Shown here: piece after piece, positions 26,253-35,467 of the stretch
Position numbering within the stretch: the stretch's first letter is position 1
Layout of the letters: each line of letters begins with the position of its first letter
NCBI RefSeq assembly: GCF_002777745.1
Contig: NZ_MEIO01000051.1
Coordinates: forward strand, 57,604 to 121,603
Length of the DNA: 64,000 bases
Direction: 5' to 3'
From: Snodgrassella alvi
Lineage (GTDB): Bacteria; Pseudomonadota; Gammaproteobacteria; Burkholderiales; Neisseriaceae
Program-made: the position numbers and the translations under genes
The notes under the pieces: generated by a model
Databases searched by the model: none
What the model was told of the DNA's origin: nothing
Seen by the model: only the letters and a program-made list of their open reading frames with translations

Positions 26253-28577
26253 TTAGTGGTTGCAGTTGTTTGTGCTGCGCGGGCTGGTTTTTATGGTTAG
26301 CTTGCTGGTCTGCCACCGGCTGCCGATGAGTTTCATGGCGCAGACGATGATGCTGAAGAGGCAGGCTACGCCGCCAATCCAGTAGGGGGCGCTGCTGCTG
26401 TGGCTGAGCTGGTGATACTGATAATAGATGGTGGCACAGCTCCAGCCGGTGAGAAATGTCCAGCCGGCTACAAACAGCATCCAGCGCCAGCCTGCTTCGC
26501 GGTAGATGGTGCCGAGGGCGGCGGCACACGGGGTGTAAAGTAGGATAAATATGAGGTAAGCCATGGCTGCGGCGCTGCTACCGAAGGAAGCTTCCAGTTT
26601 GGTAATGGTTCTGCTGCTGATGTCCATGTCTTGTTGTATGTTGTCAGCGCTCTGGTTCAGTGAGCTAAAGCCAAGTGGATCGATGAAAGAGCTGGTTAGT
26701 TCGCTGATGTTGGCGGGAATGGTTTTCAGGGCTTTGATGATGCCAGCTTTCAGGTTGAAGTTTTCTTCGCCGCCATCTTCTTCTGCTTTCATGGAGTACA
26801 GGGAGTTGAGGGTGGCAATGACTGCTTCTTTGGCAAAGATGCCGGTGAATATGCCTACGGTAGCCGGCCAGTTTTGTTCGCTGATGCCCATGGGGGCGAA
26901 TACGGGGGTAATTTTCTGGCTGGCTACGGATAACACTGACTGGCTACTGTCGTTGTGGCCGAAGGTGCCATCGCTGCCAAGTGTGTTGAGCAGGCTGAGG
27001 ATGGTTACCATGAGGACGATGGCTTGTCCGGCGCGGAATATAAAGCCTTTGAGGCGTGACCATGTAAGGTAGAGCATGCCACGCAAGGTAGGCAGGCGGT
27101 AGGCGGGCATTTCCATGATGAAGGGGGTGATGGCGCCCGGCAGTAGGGTATGTTTGAGGATGATGCCGGTGATGATGGCTACGCCAATGCCGAGCAGATA
27201 GAGGATAAATACGACGGTGGAGGCGTTGCTGGGGAAAAAGATGACGGCAAACAGTGTGTATACGGGTAGTCTGGCGCCGCAGGACATGAAGGGAATCATG
27301 CTGATGGACATGAGGCGGTCGCGTGCGCTATCGAGTGTGCGTGTGCCCATGATGGCGGGTACGCCGCAGCCGAAGCCAACCAGCATGGGTACGAAGGCTT
27401 TACCCGGCAGGCCGATGGCTCTCATGCCTCTGTCGACTACCATGGCGGCGCGTGCGAGATAGCCGGAATCTTCGAGAAACGATAGGCACAGGAACATGGC
27501 GGCGATTATGGGTATAAAGGTGGCTACGGTTTGTATGCCGCTGCCGATGCCGTTGGCGAGGATGGCGATCAGCCATTCTGGTGAACCGATTTTTGTAAGC
27601 AGGACGGAAAAGCCGTCGACAAATACGGTGCCGAATAGGACATCGAAAAAGTCGATGAATACGGAACCGAATTTCACTGCCACTATGAACATGAGGTACA
27701 TGATGAGCAGGAAGAACGGGATGCCAGTGTAGCGTCCAAGGGTGATGCGGTCGATTTTGTCTGACAGTGACAGGTTAGCTTCGCGCGGTTTTTCAATAAC
27801 AGTACGGCTTAGCTGATCGATGGCGTCGTAACGGGCGCTGGCCAGTGCGATGTCGATTTCGTGGTTGCACCAGTCGGACAAGGCTTCGCGGCATTGTTGC
27901 AGGATGTGGTTTTCTGTTTCGCTGAGTGGGAGGGAATTCTGTTGGAGCAGCAGTTCGATAAGTGACCATCGGTCGAGTTTGTGAATGGCGCTGTCTGCGG
28001 GCAGTTGTGCCAGATGGTTATGGATGATGGTGCTCTGTTTGTGATCAAGGGTATCCAGTTGTGGATTGGCGGGTACGGGGTGGGTTATGGCTGCGGTTAT
28101 GGCCTGTTTCAGTTGGGGCAGGCCGGTTTTTTTGGCCGCAGAAATGGCGATTACCGGGCAACCTAGTTGCTGGGAAAGGGTGCTGATGTTGATGTTTTCG
28201 CCTATGTTGTGCAGGGAATCCATCATGTTGAGTACTACTAGCATTGGCCGTTTCAGGTCAAGCAGTTGGAATGTGAGGTAAAGGCTGCGTTGCAGGTTGG
28301 TGGCATCGATTATATTGATAATCAGTGTGTCGGGTTCGTTGAGGACGAATTCGCGCGCTATCATTTCGTCCTGTGAGGCGGCTATGTCGAGGTTTTCGAT
28401 GGCATAGGTGCCGGGCAGGTCGATGATTTCAATGGGTTGCTGGTTTATCTGAATACTGCCGGTTTTGCGCTCAACGGTGACGCCCGGCCAGTTACCTACC
28501 TGCTGACGGGAACCGGTAAGGGTGTTAAAGAGGGTACTTTTGCCGCTGTTGGGGTTACCAATTAATGCAATTTTCAT
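26253..28577 (-). CDS. feoB: Ferrous iron transport protein B
   Basis: The 774-residue GTP-driven Fe(II) permease of the inner membrane. The N-terminal G domain has G1 GNPNSGKST (residues 7-15), a switch region NWPGVTVERKTG, G3 DLPGTYA and G4 NMMD. A long polytopic part follows with the gate motifs GCGVPAIMGTRTL and SCGARLPVYTL, which carry conserved cysteines. It overlaps feoA by 4 bases, so the two are translationally coupled. The gene is complete and looks functional. Its usual downstream partner feoC is displaced by mobile DNA. Confidence 0.97.
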   Translation of the reverse strand: MKIALIGNPNSGKSTLFNTLTGSRQQVGNWPGVTVERKTGSIQINQQPIEIIDLPGTYAIENLDIAASQDEMIAREFVLNEPDTLIINIIDATNLQRSLYLTFQLLDLKRPMLVVLNMMDSLHNIGENINISTLSQQLGCPVIAISAAKKTGLPQLKQAITAAITHPVPANPQLDTLDHKQSTIIHNHLAQLPADSAIHKLDRWSLIELLLQQNSLPLSETENHILQQCREALSDWCNHEIDIALASARYDAIDQLSRTVIEKPREANLSLSDKIDRITLGRYTGIPFFLLIMYLMFIVAVKFGSVFIDFFDVLFGTVFVDGFSVLLTKIGSPEWLIAILANGIGSGIQTVATFIPIIAAMFLCLSFLEDSGYLARAAMVVDRGMRAIGLPGKAFVPMLVGFGCGVPAIMGTRTLDSARDRLMSISMIPFMSCGARLPVYTLFAVIFFPSNASTVVFILYLLGIGVAIITGIILKHTLLPGAITPFIMEMPAYRLPTLRGMLYLTWSRLKGFIFRAGQAIVLMVTILSLLNTLGSDGTFGHNDSSQSVLSVASQKITPVFAPMGISEQNWPATVGIFTGIFAKEAVIATLNSLYSMKAEEDGGEENFNLKAGIIKALKTIPANISELTSSFIDPLGFSSLNQSADNIQQDMDISSRTITKLEASFGSSAAAMAYLIFILLYTPCAAALGTIYREAGWRWMLFVAGWTFLTGWSCATIYYQYHQLSHSSSAPYWIGGVACLFSIIVCAMKLIGSRWQTSKLTIKTSPRSTNNCNH

Positions 28578-28816
28578 TGTTTGGCCTCAACTACGCTAAT
28601 GGCCTGTGCTTCGCTGCGGCGCAGGCATAGGTAAAAACCACGGATTTTGACTTCCAGCGGGTCGCCCATGGGGGCAGTGCGAATAACGGTGATGTGGCTG
28701 CCGGGAGTTATGCCCATGGCTAACAGGCGGCGGCGGAATGGAATGGATTCAGGCAATAGGTGGGTGATTACTGCCGGTTGCCCAAACGGTAGTTGATCGA
28801 GAGTAAGTATTGGCAC
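28574..28816 (-). CDS. feoA: Ferrous iron transport protein A
   Basis: The 80-residue SH3-like protein is the usual first gene of feo operons and modulates FeoB. MPILTLDQLPFGQPAVITHL and RRLLAMGITPGSHITVIRTA are typical, with the C-terminal PLEVKIRGFYLCLRRSEAQAI. The start is GTG with AAGG 9 nt upstream. A T/A-rich stretch around 28864-28890 could hold a Fur site (Fe-dependent repression is usual for feo), but I see only a poor match to the Fur consensus. Confidence 0.95.
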   Translation of the reverse strand: MPILTLDQLPFGQPAVITHLLPESIPFRRRLLAMGITPGSHITVIRTAPMGDPLEVKIRGFYLCLRRSEAQAISVVEAKQ

Positions 28817-29160
28817 TGCGCTAAACCTTAAGAGGGGAATTTTGTGTTGTTGTTTTTAGTGGGAATCATTTTTATTGTGCATGATATTACTTTTGGTTGT
28901 TAATTTGTATGCATGGATGGCTAAGGGAGGATGCTATGTTGAGGGGTTGTGTCAATAATTTGGTAATGGATGTGATTGTTGTGTGAGTTATGATGCAAAT
29001 ATGTCTGTTTTTTGGTCTTTTTTGTAATTATGTGTGATATTTGTGATGTTGTTTATGCTTTGATTGGCTGATTGATAGGGTGGTGAAGGGTAGTGGTAGA
29101 TGACTTTCAACCCACCATGCGGCTGTGGCATGATGGGTTGAGGGTGCGGGAATGGATGGT
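28817..29160. other. Intergenic region between glmU and feoA
   Basis: 344 bp with the feo promoter in its left part and a hairpin at 29108-29140 downstream of glmU. The plus strand is G/T-rich. No coding frame. Confidence 0.45.
29108..29140 (-). terminator. Hairpin downstream of glmU
   Basis: CAACCCA-C-CATGC pairs with GCATG-A-TGGGTTG (12 pairs, one mismatch) 20 nt past the glmU stop. There is no U-tract, so termination is uncertain. Confidence 0.45.
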
Positions 29161-30576
29161 TTATTCTTTGACCGGTTTTTCAGGGCGCTGCCATTCTGGC
29201 AGGGTTGTTTGCCGGCTGCGTGACAGGGTGAGTTTGTCGGCAGGACAGTTTCTGCTCAGGGTGCTGCCTGCACCGGTGGTGGCACGATCTCCGATGGTGA
29301 TGGGCGCAACCAGCATGTTGCCGGAACCGATGCGTACCTGATTACCGATGATGGTGCGGTATTTGTTGACGCCATCGTAGTTGCAGGTGATGGTGCCGGC
29401 ACCAATGTTGCTGTGCTCGCCGATGGTGGCATCACCAAGATAGGTAAGGTGGTTGGCTTTGCTGCCATAACCGATGGTGCTGTTTTTGACTTCGACAAAG
29501 TTGCCGATGTGTACGGCATTGCCAATCTGTGCCTGCGGACGCAGTCGGGCAAAAGGACCAATCTGGGCGTTACTGCCAATGATGCAGTTATCCAGATGGG
29601 AGTTGGGGTGTATGGTGGTATCGGCGCCGATGATGGCGTTTTTAATTACGCAGTTGGCACCGATGGTTACGTTGTCGCCTAGCTCTATATTGCCTTCGAG
29701 TACGACGTTGATGTCGATAACTACGTCCTGTCCGTGAGTAAGCTGTCCTCGTAAATCGAAGCGTGCCGGGTCGCGCAGGGTAACGCCGGCCTGTAAGAGG
29801 GCGGTAGCCTGCTGCTGTTGTAAGATGCGTTCCAGTTGTGCTAATTGCAGTTTGTTATTTACTCCGGCTGCCAGCCATGAGGCGCGTACTTGTAGGGGAT
29901 GTACGGGGATATTGTCCTGCTGCGCTAAGGCAATGACGTCGGTGAGGTAGTATTCCTGCTGGGCATTGTGATTTTGCAGGGCATTAAGCCATTGTGCCAG
30001 TTTGTGGTTGGGTAGTACGAAGATGCCGGTGTTGGTTTCACGAATGGCTTTTTCGGCGGTGCTGGCATCTTTTTCTTCGACAATGGCCACGACGTTACCC
30101 TGTTCTCGGATGATGCGGCCATAGCCGGTAGGGTTGTCAAGTACATCGGTGAGCAGGCCGATATCCTCACCGGCGGTGCTGAGTAAATTTTGTAGGGTCT
30201 GTTGATCTATCAGGGGAACATCGCCATACAGAATCAGGGTGCGGCCGTTGCTGTCCAGATGCGGCAATGCCATTTTTACTGCATGACCGGTGCCTAGTTG
30301 CTGGTTTTGTTCAACCCAGTGTACGTTTGCCTGAATGCGTTGCCGTACTAATTCTTTACCGTGGCCGATAACAACGCTGATGTTGTCGGGGTGCAGGCTC
30401 TGGGCGGTGTGGATTACACGTTCCAGCATGCTGATGCCGCCGATTTCATGCAGCACTTTGGGCAGACGGGAGTACATACGGGTGCCTTTGCCGGCAGCGA
30501 GGATGACGATATTAAGGGGTGAAGTAGGCATAAGTTGGTATGTGTTGAGATGTGCAAACGGGCTGCTGGAATTCAT
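29161..30576 (-). CDS. glmU: Bifunctional UDP-GlcNAc pyrophosphorylase / GlcN-1-P acetyltransferase
   Basis: Converts glucosamine-1-phosphate to UDP-GlcNAc, the common precursor of peptidoglycan and LPS. The N-terminal nucleotidyltransferase domain has VILAAGKGTRMYSRLPKVLH. The C-terminal half is a left-handed beta-helix built of hexapeptide repeats, with the active-site region GNFVEVKNSTIGYGSKANHL. The start at 30576 has GGAG 6 nt upstream, whereas the internal ATG at 30531 has none, so I keep the longer 471-residue form, about 15 residues longer than E. coli GlmU. A small lipoprotein gene lies 36 bases upstream on the same strand. Confidence 0.97.
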   Translation of the reverse strand: MNSSSPFAHLNTYQLMPTSPLNIVILAAGKGTRMYSRLPKVLHEIGGISMLERVIHTAQSLHPDNISVVIGHGKELVRQRIQANVHWVEQNQQLGTGHAVKMALPHLDSNGRTLILYGDVPLIDQQTLQNLLSTAGEDIGLLTDVLDNPTGYGRIIREQGNVVAIVEEKDASTAEKAIRETNTGIFVLPNHKLAQWLNALQNHNAQQEYYLTDVIALAQQDNIPVHPLQVRASWLAAGVNNKLQLAQLERILQQQQATALLQAGVTLRDPARFDLRGQLTHGQDVVIDINVVLEGNIELGDNVTIGANCVIKNAIIGADTTIHPNSHLDNCIIGSNAQIGPFARLRPQAQIGNAVHIGNFVEVKNSTIGYGSKANHLTYLGDATIGEHSNIGAGTITCNYDGVNKYRTIIGNQVRIGSGNMLVAPITIGDRATTGAGSTLSRNCPADKLTLSRSRQTTLPEWQRPEKPVKE

Positions 30577-30612
30577 GTCTGACTCCGGCAGCCCTGTACG
30601 GGTGTATCTGGA

Positions 30613-30882
30613 TTATTCAGTGCTGCTGTCGGTATTAACCCAGTGTGTGTGTGCAGGCAGTTGTTCGTTGGTATCGCCTACGCTGGGCTTTATGACATGA
30701 GGCTCGGGTCGCATGCTGTTGTAGCGCATGTTATGCGAGTAGGTGCCATCCTGATATACCACTCGTGTACCCGGTTCGTATTTCTGGCGCAGTTTGGTTT
30801 GTCCGGTGGCGTCCTGATAGGTTTCCCATGTGCAGCCGCTGAGAATCAGTAAACCGCATAATAAACAGAGTCCGGCACGCAT
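30613..30882 (-). CDS. Small outer-membrane lipoprotein, unknown function
   Basis: 89 residues. The N-terminus MRAGLCLLCGLLILSGC is a lipoprotein signal with lipobox LSGC. The mature part is polar and probably unstructured, with several Tyr and Thr residues (TWETYQDATGQTKLRQKYEP). An AAGGA site lies 8 nt before the ATG. It is close upstream of glmU and probably cotranscribed with it. Confidence 0.75.
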   Translation of the reverse strand: MRAGLCLLCGLLILSGCTWETYQDATGQTKLRQKYEPGTRVVYQDGTYSHNMRYNSMRPEPHVIKPSVGDTNEQLPAHTHWVNTDSSTE

Positions 30883-30917
30883 GGCTTTGTCCTTTTTGGT
30901 TGGTAATTTACAATTTG

Positions 30918-31598
30918 TTATTGTAGAGAATTTGTGTGCTGGCGTATAGCACTGCCCAGTAGGTCTGGGGCGATGTGCAGCAGGCTGCTCATATCTGGGA
31001 CTGCGGCATTGGTTTCATGTGTGGGGTGGCTGTGCTTTCCATACCATACGGTACGCATACCCATTTTGTGTGCGGTTTTCAGGTTGGCCAGACTGTCGTC
31101 TACCATAATACACTGTTGTGGCCGGATATGCAGTTGCCGGCATAGGTTGTGGTAGGCTTGAGGATGGGGTTTGTGGTGTAACTCAATGTTATCTGTGCCA
31201 AGCAAGGCATGGAAATGTTGCTGGATTTGCATGGCGCTGATCAGTGCCTGTACGTAATGGCTGGGGCCATTGGAAAAAACCACTTTGTGCCCGGGCAGGT
31301 GTGCCAGTGTGTATTGTAGCTGTGGCATAGGTTGCAATAGGGGCAGAATCTGTGCCAGTGGATGACAGGCAAGCAGAAAGTCATGTAGGTCTATTTCTGG
31401 ATGGTGCAGTCTGAGCCCGGCTAGCGTGGCGCCGTAGTCCTGCCAGTATTGCTGACGCAGTTGTGAGGCTGTTGTGCTATCTATGTGTAGGTTTGCAGCC
31501 AGATAGGCTGTCATGTGTTGATTGATAATGCTGAAAATGCCTGCATCTGCTTGATGCAGGGTATTGTCAAGGTCGAATAGCCAGTAATGTGTTGTCAT
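30918..31598 (-). CDS. HAD-superfamily pyrimidine 5'-nucleotidase-like hydrolase
   Basis: The 226-residue HAD hydrolase has motif I DLDNTLH (nucleophile Asp and acid/base Asp), motif II VVFSNGP, motif III Lys within HHKPHPQAY, and motif IV IMVDDSLANLKTAHKMGMRTV. The DLDNTLH start and cap size match pyrimidine 5'-nucleotidases of bacteria and yeast (Sdt1/YjjG-like). It would dephosphorylate UMP/CMP or damaged nucleotides in the cytoplasm. It is divergent from thiB and next to the glmU unit. Confidence 0.85.
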   Translation of the reverse strand: MTTHYWLFDLDNTLHQADAGIFSIINQHMTAYLAANLHIDSTTASQLRQQYWQDYGATLAGLRLHHPEIDLHDFLLACHPLAQILPLLQPMPQLQYTLAHLPGHKVVFSNGPSHYVQALISAMQIQQHFHALLGTDNIELHHKPHPQAYHNLCRQLHIRPQQCIMVDDSLANLKTAHKMGMRTVWYGKHSHPTHETNAAVPDMSSLLHIAPDLLGSAIRQHTNSLQ

Positions 31599-31692
31599 GG
31601 TTTGTAAGTTGGCGTCAGGTTTTTACTATGTACGCGTAAAACAGGTATGATTGTATACAGGATACAGTTAATTTGGTTTGCTGGAGGCTGGG

Positions 31693-32700
31693 ATGAAGGC
31701 TGGTAAGTGGTTAATCGGGGCATTATGCATGCTGGCGGCAGTATGGGCACAGGCACAGACTGAGGTGCGTTTGGCGGTGCACGATTCTTTTGCTTTGCCG
31801 AAAAGTGTTCTGGCGAAGTTTGAGCAGGATAATGAGGTTAAGTTAACTCTGATTAAGGTTGGCAGTGGCAATGAGATGCTCAATAAGCTGATTTTGACAC
31901 GAGCCAAGCCGATTGCTGATGCAGTATATGGTCTGGATAACAGTAATATCAGTAAGGCGCAGCAATTCAAGCTATTTGCAGCCAGTCAGCCGGTCAGCCG
32001 TGCGGTGAGTGTGGATTTGCCGCAGGCGCTGGCGGTGAATTATGGCTATATTACCATTAATTATGATAAGGCCTGGTTCCGAAAACACAATAAACCTTTA
32101 CCGCGTTCGCTGGAAGAGTTAGCCGGTCCGGCCTACAAGGATTTGCTGGTGGTACCCAGTCCGGCCACTTCGACTGTGGGGCTGGGGTTTCTGCTGGCAA
32201 ATATTGGTGGTTTAGGGGAACAGGGTACTTGGCAGTGGTGGGCAAAAATGCGCCAGAACGGGGTAAAGGTGGCGAAAGGCTGGAGTGAGGCCTATTATAC
32301 TGATTTTACTCTGAATGGTGGCAGTCGGCCGATGGTGGTGAGCTATGCTTCCAGTCCAGTGGCAGAGGTGTATTACGGTAAAGGCAAGTACCAGACGCCG
32401 CCAACTGGTGATCTGCGCTTTAAGGGTGCGGTATTCCGCCAGATTGAAGGTGCTGCGGTGCTGAATAATGCAAGCCAGCCGGCACTAGCGGCAAAGCTGG
32501 TGCAATATCTGCAAAGTAATCAGGTGCAAAGTGCTATACCTATGTCAATGTGGGTTTATCCGGCTGTGAAGGGGGTGACGCTTCCTGCTGTATATCGCCA
32601 TGTGAGTATTCCTACTACTGTGGCTCAGCCGAGTATGGCTGATATGGCTGCAAAACAGCAAAGTTGGGTGAAACAGTGGGTTAAGGTGGTACAGCGCTAA
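31693..32700 (+). CDS. thiB: Thiamine ABC transporter, periplasmic binding protein
   Basis: Captures thiamine in the periplasm and delivers it to ThiPQ. The 335-residue precursor has a signal peptide MKAGKWLIGALCMLAAVWAQ cleaved near AQA. The mature part begins with EVRLAVHDSFALPKSVLAKF and contains ADAVYGLDNSNIS and VNYGYITINYDKAWF, typical of the thiamine/iron-type cluster. The TTG-initiated frame starts at 31678, but GGAGG 5 nt before the ATG at 31693 decides the start. I see no TPP riboswitch in the 80-bp leader. A strong hairpin separates it from thiP. Confidence 0.9.
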   Translation: MKAGKWLIGALCMLAAVWAQAQTEVRLAVHDSFALPKSVLAKFEQDNEVKLTLIKVGSGNEMLNKLILTRAKPIADAVYGLDNSNISKAQQFKLFAASQPVSRAVSVDLPQALAVNYGYITINYDKAWFRKHNKPLPRSLEELAGPAYKDLLVVPSPATSTVGLGFLLANIGGLGEQGTWQWWAKMRQNGVKVAKGWSEAYYTDFTLNGGSRPMVVSYASSPVAEVYYGKGKYQTPPTGDLRFKGAVFRQIEGAAVLNNASQPALAAKLVQYLQSNQVQSAIPMSMWVYPAVKGVTLPAVYRHVSIPTTVAQPSMADMAAKQQSWVKQWVKVVQR

Positions 32701-32755
32701 GCTGATGATGGAAGCTATTCTGGAATAAGGCTGCTTGCCATTGATAGATTAGGGA

Positions 32756-32787
32756 ATCAAACAGGGCATGGTTATGCCCTGTTTGAT
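32756..32787 (+). terminator. Intercistronic hairpin between thiB and thiP
   Basis: A perfect 14-bp stem ATCAAACAGGGCAT / ATGCCCTGTTTGAT with a GGTT loop and no U-tract. It probably attenuates read-through or protects the thiB mRNA, so that binding protein exceeds permease. Confidence 0.7.
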
Positions 32788-32819
32788 TGTGTAGATGGTG
32801 GGTTTAAAGGTAATAACTG

Positions 32820-34397
32820 GTGCATATGAATGTAAACGCCATTGAAGTAAAAGCTGGTAATTTGGAGTCAAGGCTGCCGTTGGGGCTGCTATTGCTAACG
32901 CCGTTGCTTTTTTTGCTGGCAGTGGTGCTGTTGCCGTTATGGACGATGTTGCAGCAAACGAATGCTGATAGTTTTCGGATGGTATGGCAGGACGATTATA
33001 TGCGTCGTTTACTGGACTGGACGACTTTGCAGGCCGTCATCAGCAGTGGGCTGACTTTGTTGCTAGGAGTGCCGGTGGCGTGGGCGGTAACCCGTTTGCA
33101 GTTTGCTGGGCGAAGCTGGGTGCTGCGCTTGCTGATGCTGCCATTTGTGATGCCAACGCTGGTAGCGGGAGTGGGTATTCTGGCGCTGTTCGGAGCACAG
33201 GGGATATTGTGGCGTGGCTGGGAAGGAACGCCGTGGTTGTTGTTATATGGTAATGTATTTTTTAATTTGCCGGTAATGGTGCGTGCAGCCTATCAGGGCT
33301 TGTGTCAGGTACCGGCGACACGTTTGTATGCGGCACAGACTTTAGGTGCAGGTGTGTGGCAGCGTTTTATTTGTGTTGAGTTACCACAGATGCTGCCGTG
33401 GCTGGCCGGTGGTGTGTGCATGGTGTTTTTGTACTGTTTCTCTGGTTTTGGTCTGGCTTTATTGCTTGGTGGCGAGCATTACATTACGCTGGAAGTACAG
33501 ATTTATCAGTTGATTGCTTATGAATTGGATATGGCACAAGCTGGTGTACTAGTGTTGTGGACGCTGGCTACGACTTTTGTTGCTGGTATTGTGTATGCCT
33601 GTCTGAGTAAATATACGGCACAAACGGCTCTGGTGCAGATGCTGCCTCCACAAATACCAACCGCACGGCAGAAACTGGGATTATTGCTGGCATTGCTGCT
33701 GTTGCTGGGCTGTTGCGTGTTGCCGCTGCTGGCAGTTGGCTGGCGTGCTGTACTGGCCGGCAGTTCGTGGCTGGTATTGCTGGAAAGCACTACATGGCTG
33801 GCTCTGCTCAATACTTTGCGTTTTACGTTGATGGCGATGGTGTTAGCCTTGCTGCTGGGTTTTACTCATGCGGCGTTGGCACAGCGACTGGCGTGGGTAC
33901 GCAGCCTGACGTTTCTACCGTTTATGGTATCGCCGGTATGTGTATCGTTTGGGCTGTTATTATGCTATCCGGGCTGGACGGCATCATTAAGTATGCTGGT
34001 ATGTACCTATGCGTTGCTTGCCTATCCGTTTATTACTAAGGATGTGCTGGCAGCGTGGGACAGTCTGCCGCACAGTTATACACAGGCTGCGAGGACTTTG
34101 GGAGCCAGTCGTATACAGGTGTTGCTGTATGTGATTTTGCCGCTGTTACGGCCGGCTATGCAGCGCGGGGTGGCGCTGGCGGCGGCCACTTGTGTAGGGG
34201 AGTTTGCCGCCACTCTGTTTTTATCACGGCCAGAATGGCAGACGTTAACCACTCTGATTTATCATTATCTGAGCACAGCCGGCCGTGATAATTATGATCG
34301 TGCAATGGTGCTGACCTTACTGCTGATGTTGCTGGCAATGCTGATTTTTGCTTTGCTGGAATGGAGTAAGGACAAAAAGAGGCAAAGCATATGCTGA
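32820..34397 (+). CDS. thiP: Thiamine ABC transporter permease
   Basis: The 525-residue inner-membrane protein consists of two tandem ABC permease domains with about 12 spans. Each domain has an EAA-type loop for contact with the ATPase: AAQTLGAGVWQRFICVELP in the first half and AARTLGASRIQVLLYVILP in the second. The start is GTG at 32820 with AAGG 10 nt upstream; the ATG six bases later is an alternative. It overlaps thiQ by 7 bases, so the two are coupled. Confidence 0.92.
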   Translation: MHMNVNAIEVKAGNLESRLPLGLLLLTPLLFLLAVVLLPLWTMLQQTNADSFRMVWQDDYMRRLLDWTTLQAVISSGLTLLLGVPVAWAVTRLQFAGRSWVLRLLMLPFVMPTLVAGVGILALFGAQGILWRGWEGTPWLLLYGNVFFNLPVMVRAAYQGLCQVPATRLYAAQTLGAGVWQRFICVELPQMLPWLAGGVCMVFLYCFSGFGLALLLGGEHYITLEVQIYQLIAYELDMAQAGVLVLWTLATTFVAGIVYACLSKYTAQTALVQMLPPQIPTARQKLGLLLALLLLLGCCVLPLLAVGWRAVLAGSSWLVLLESTTWLALLNTLRFTLMAMVLALLLGFTHAALAQRLAWVRSLTFLPFMVSPVCVSFGLLLCYPGWTASLSMLVCTYALLAYPFITKDVLAAWDSLPHSYTQAARTLGASRIQVLLYVILPLLRPAMQRGVALAAATCVGEFAATLFLSRPEWQTLTTLIYHYLSTAGRDNYDRAMVLTLLLMLLAMLIFALLEWSKDKKRQSIC

Positions 34398-35326
34398 GTT
34401 GGCAACAGATTAATAAAAAGTTTGCTGATAAGGTGGTGGCGGCAGATTTAAGTTTGCGAGTGGCCGATGGTGAGCTGGTGGCAGTATTGGGTGAAAGCGG
34501 TAGTGGTAAGTCAACTTTGCTGAATATGGCTGCTGGTCTGGTTAAGCCGGATAGCGGTAAGATATTTATCAATGACGCTGATGTTACTTTTTTGCAGCCG
34601 GAGCAGCGTCGTATCGGGTTGATGTTTCAGGATTATGCTTTATTGCCGCATTTGAATGTATGGCAGAACGTTGCTTTTGGTCTGCGTATGCATGGAGTAA
34701 GCAAAACTCATGCTCGGCAGCAGGCGCTTCAGCTTTTGGCTGAGGTGGGGCTGGCTGAAGCAGCCACTCAGCCGGTAGGGGTGTTATCTGGTGGTGAGCG
34801 GCAACGGGTGGCGCTGGCGCGGGCACTGATTCTGCAACCACAGGCATTGCTGCTGGATGAACCTTTTTCTGCGCTGGATACTACTCTGCGTGCTAGTTTG
34901 CAGCAATTAACTTTGCATTTGTTACGCCAGCAGAAATGCCCGGCTATACTGGTTACCCATAGCCCGCTGGAAGCCTTTGCGCTGGCTGACCGCATTTGTC
35001 TGCTCAGGCATGGTCGCTGGGTGCAGCAGGGCAAGGCAGCTGAATTGCTGGCACGGCCGGTAGATGCTTGGGCTGCGCGTCTGCTGGGTTGCGATAATGT
35101 CTGTGATACCTGCTATATTCCGCAGAATGCGCTGCAATATGACCCGCAGAATGGTGTGCAGGTACAGGTAACTGAGGTATGTTTAACCGCCAGATTGTAT
35201 GATGTGCAACTGTTGCATCCGCAATATGGGATATTGCGCTGGTGGCTGCCAATACATCAGGCAGTGAATACAGGGGACTGGCTGCCGCTAACTGTACAGC
35301 GCGAACGAATCATTTTTTTTCAGTAA
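34391..35326 (+). CDS. thiQ: Thiamine ABC transporter ATP-binding protein
   Basis: The 311-residue ABC ATPase. Walker A is GESGSGKST, the Q-loop lies in MFQDYALLPH, the signature is LSGGERQRVALARAL, Walker B is ALLLDEPFSALD and the switch His is in VTHSPLEAF. It is about 80 residues longer than E. coli ThiQ (232). The extra C-terminus (from about residue 230, DNVCDTCYIPQNA onward) looks like a small beta-rich regulatory domain, as in longer importer ATPases. It is the last gene of thiBPQ. Confidence 0.9.
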   Translation: MLSWQQINKKFADKVVAADLSLRVADGELVAVLGESGSGKSTLLNMAAGLVKPDSGKIFINDADVTFLQPEQRRIGLMFQDYALLPHLNVWQNVAFGLRMHGVSKTHARQQALQLLAEVGLAEAATQPVGVLSGGERQRVALARALILQPQALLLDEPFSALDTTLRASLQQLTLHLLRQQKCPAILVTHSPLEAFALADRICLLRHGRWVQQGKAAELLARPVDAWAARLLGCDNVCDTCYIPQNALQYDPQNGVQVQVTEVCLTARLYDVQLLHPQYGILRWWLPIHQAVNTGDWLPLTVQRERIIFFQ

Positions 35327-35397
35327 TTCCTGCGACTGTTTTAACCAGAGTTTTTTTAGGCATTGATTTGCTGAACTGTATATGCTCATGCCTACAA

Positions 35398-35419
35398 ATA
35401 CGGTGCATGGTGGTATAAT
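35398..35419 (+). promoter_or_regulatory. Extended -10 promoter of fba
   Basis: TGGTATAAT ending at 35419 is a TGn-extended consensus -10 box. The -35 region is weak, which extended -10 promoters tolerate. The ATG lies 48 bp downstream. Confidence 0.65.
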
Positions 35420-35467
35420 TGCGCCGAATTTTTACCTATTATTGCCAAGTTACACACGGAGAACCTC

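Noticed and set aside
28840..28900. Possible Fur box before feoA
   Set aside because: The AATCATTTTTATT-type stretch matches the 19-bp consensus poorly. Iron control is expected but not shown by the sequence.
31599..31692. Possible TPP riboswitch before thiB
   Set aside because: The leader is under 100 nt and lacks the conserved THI-box motifs.
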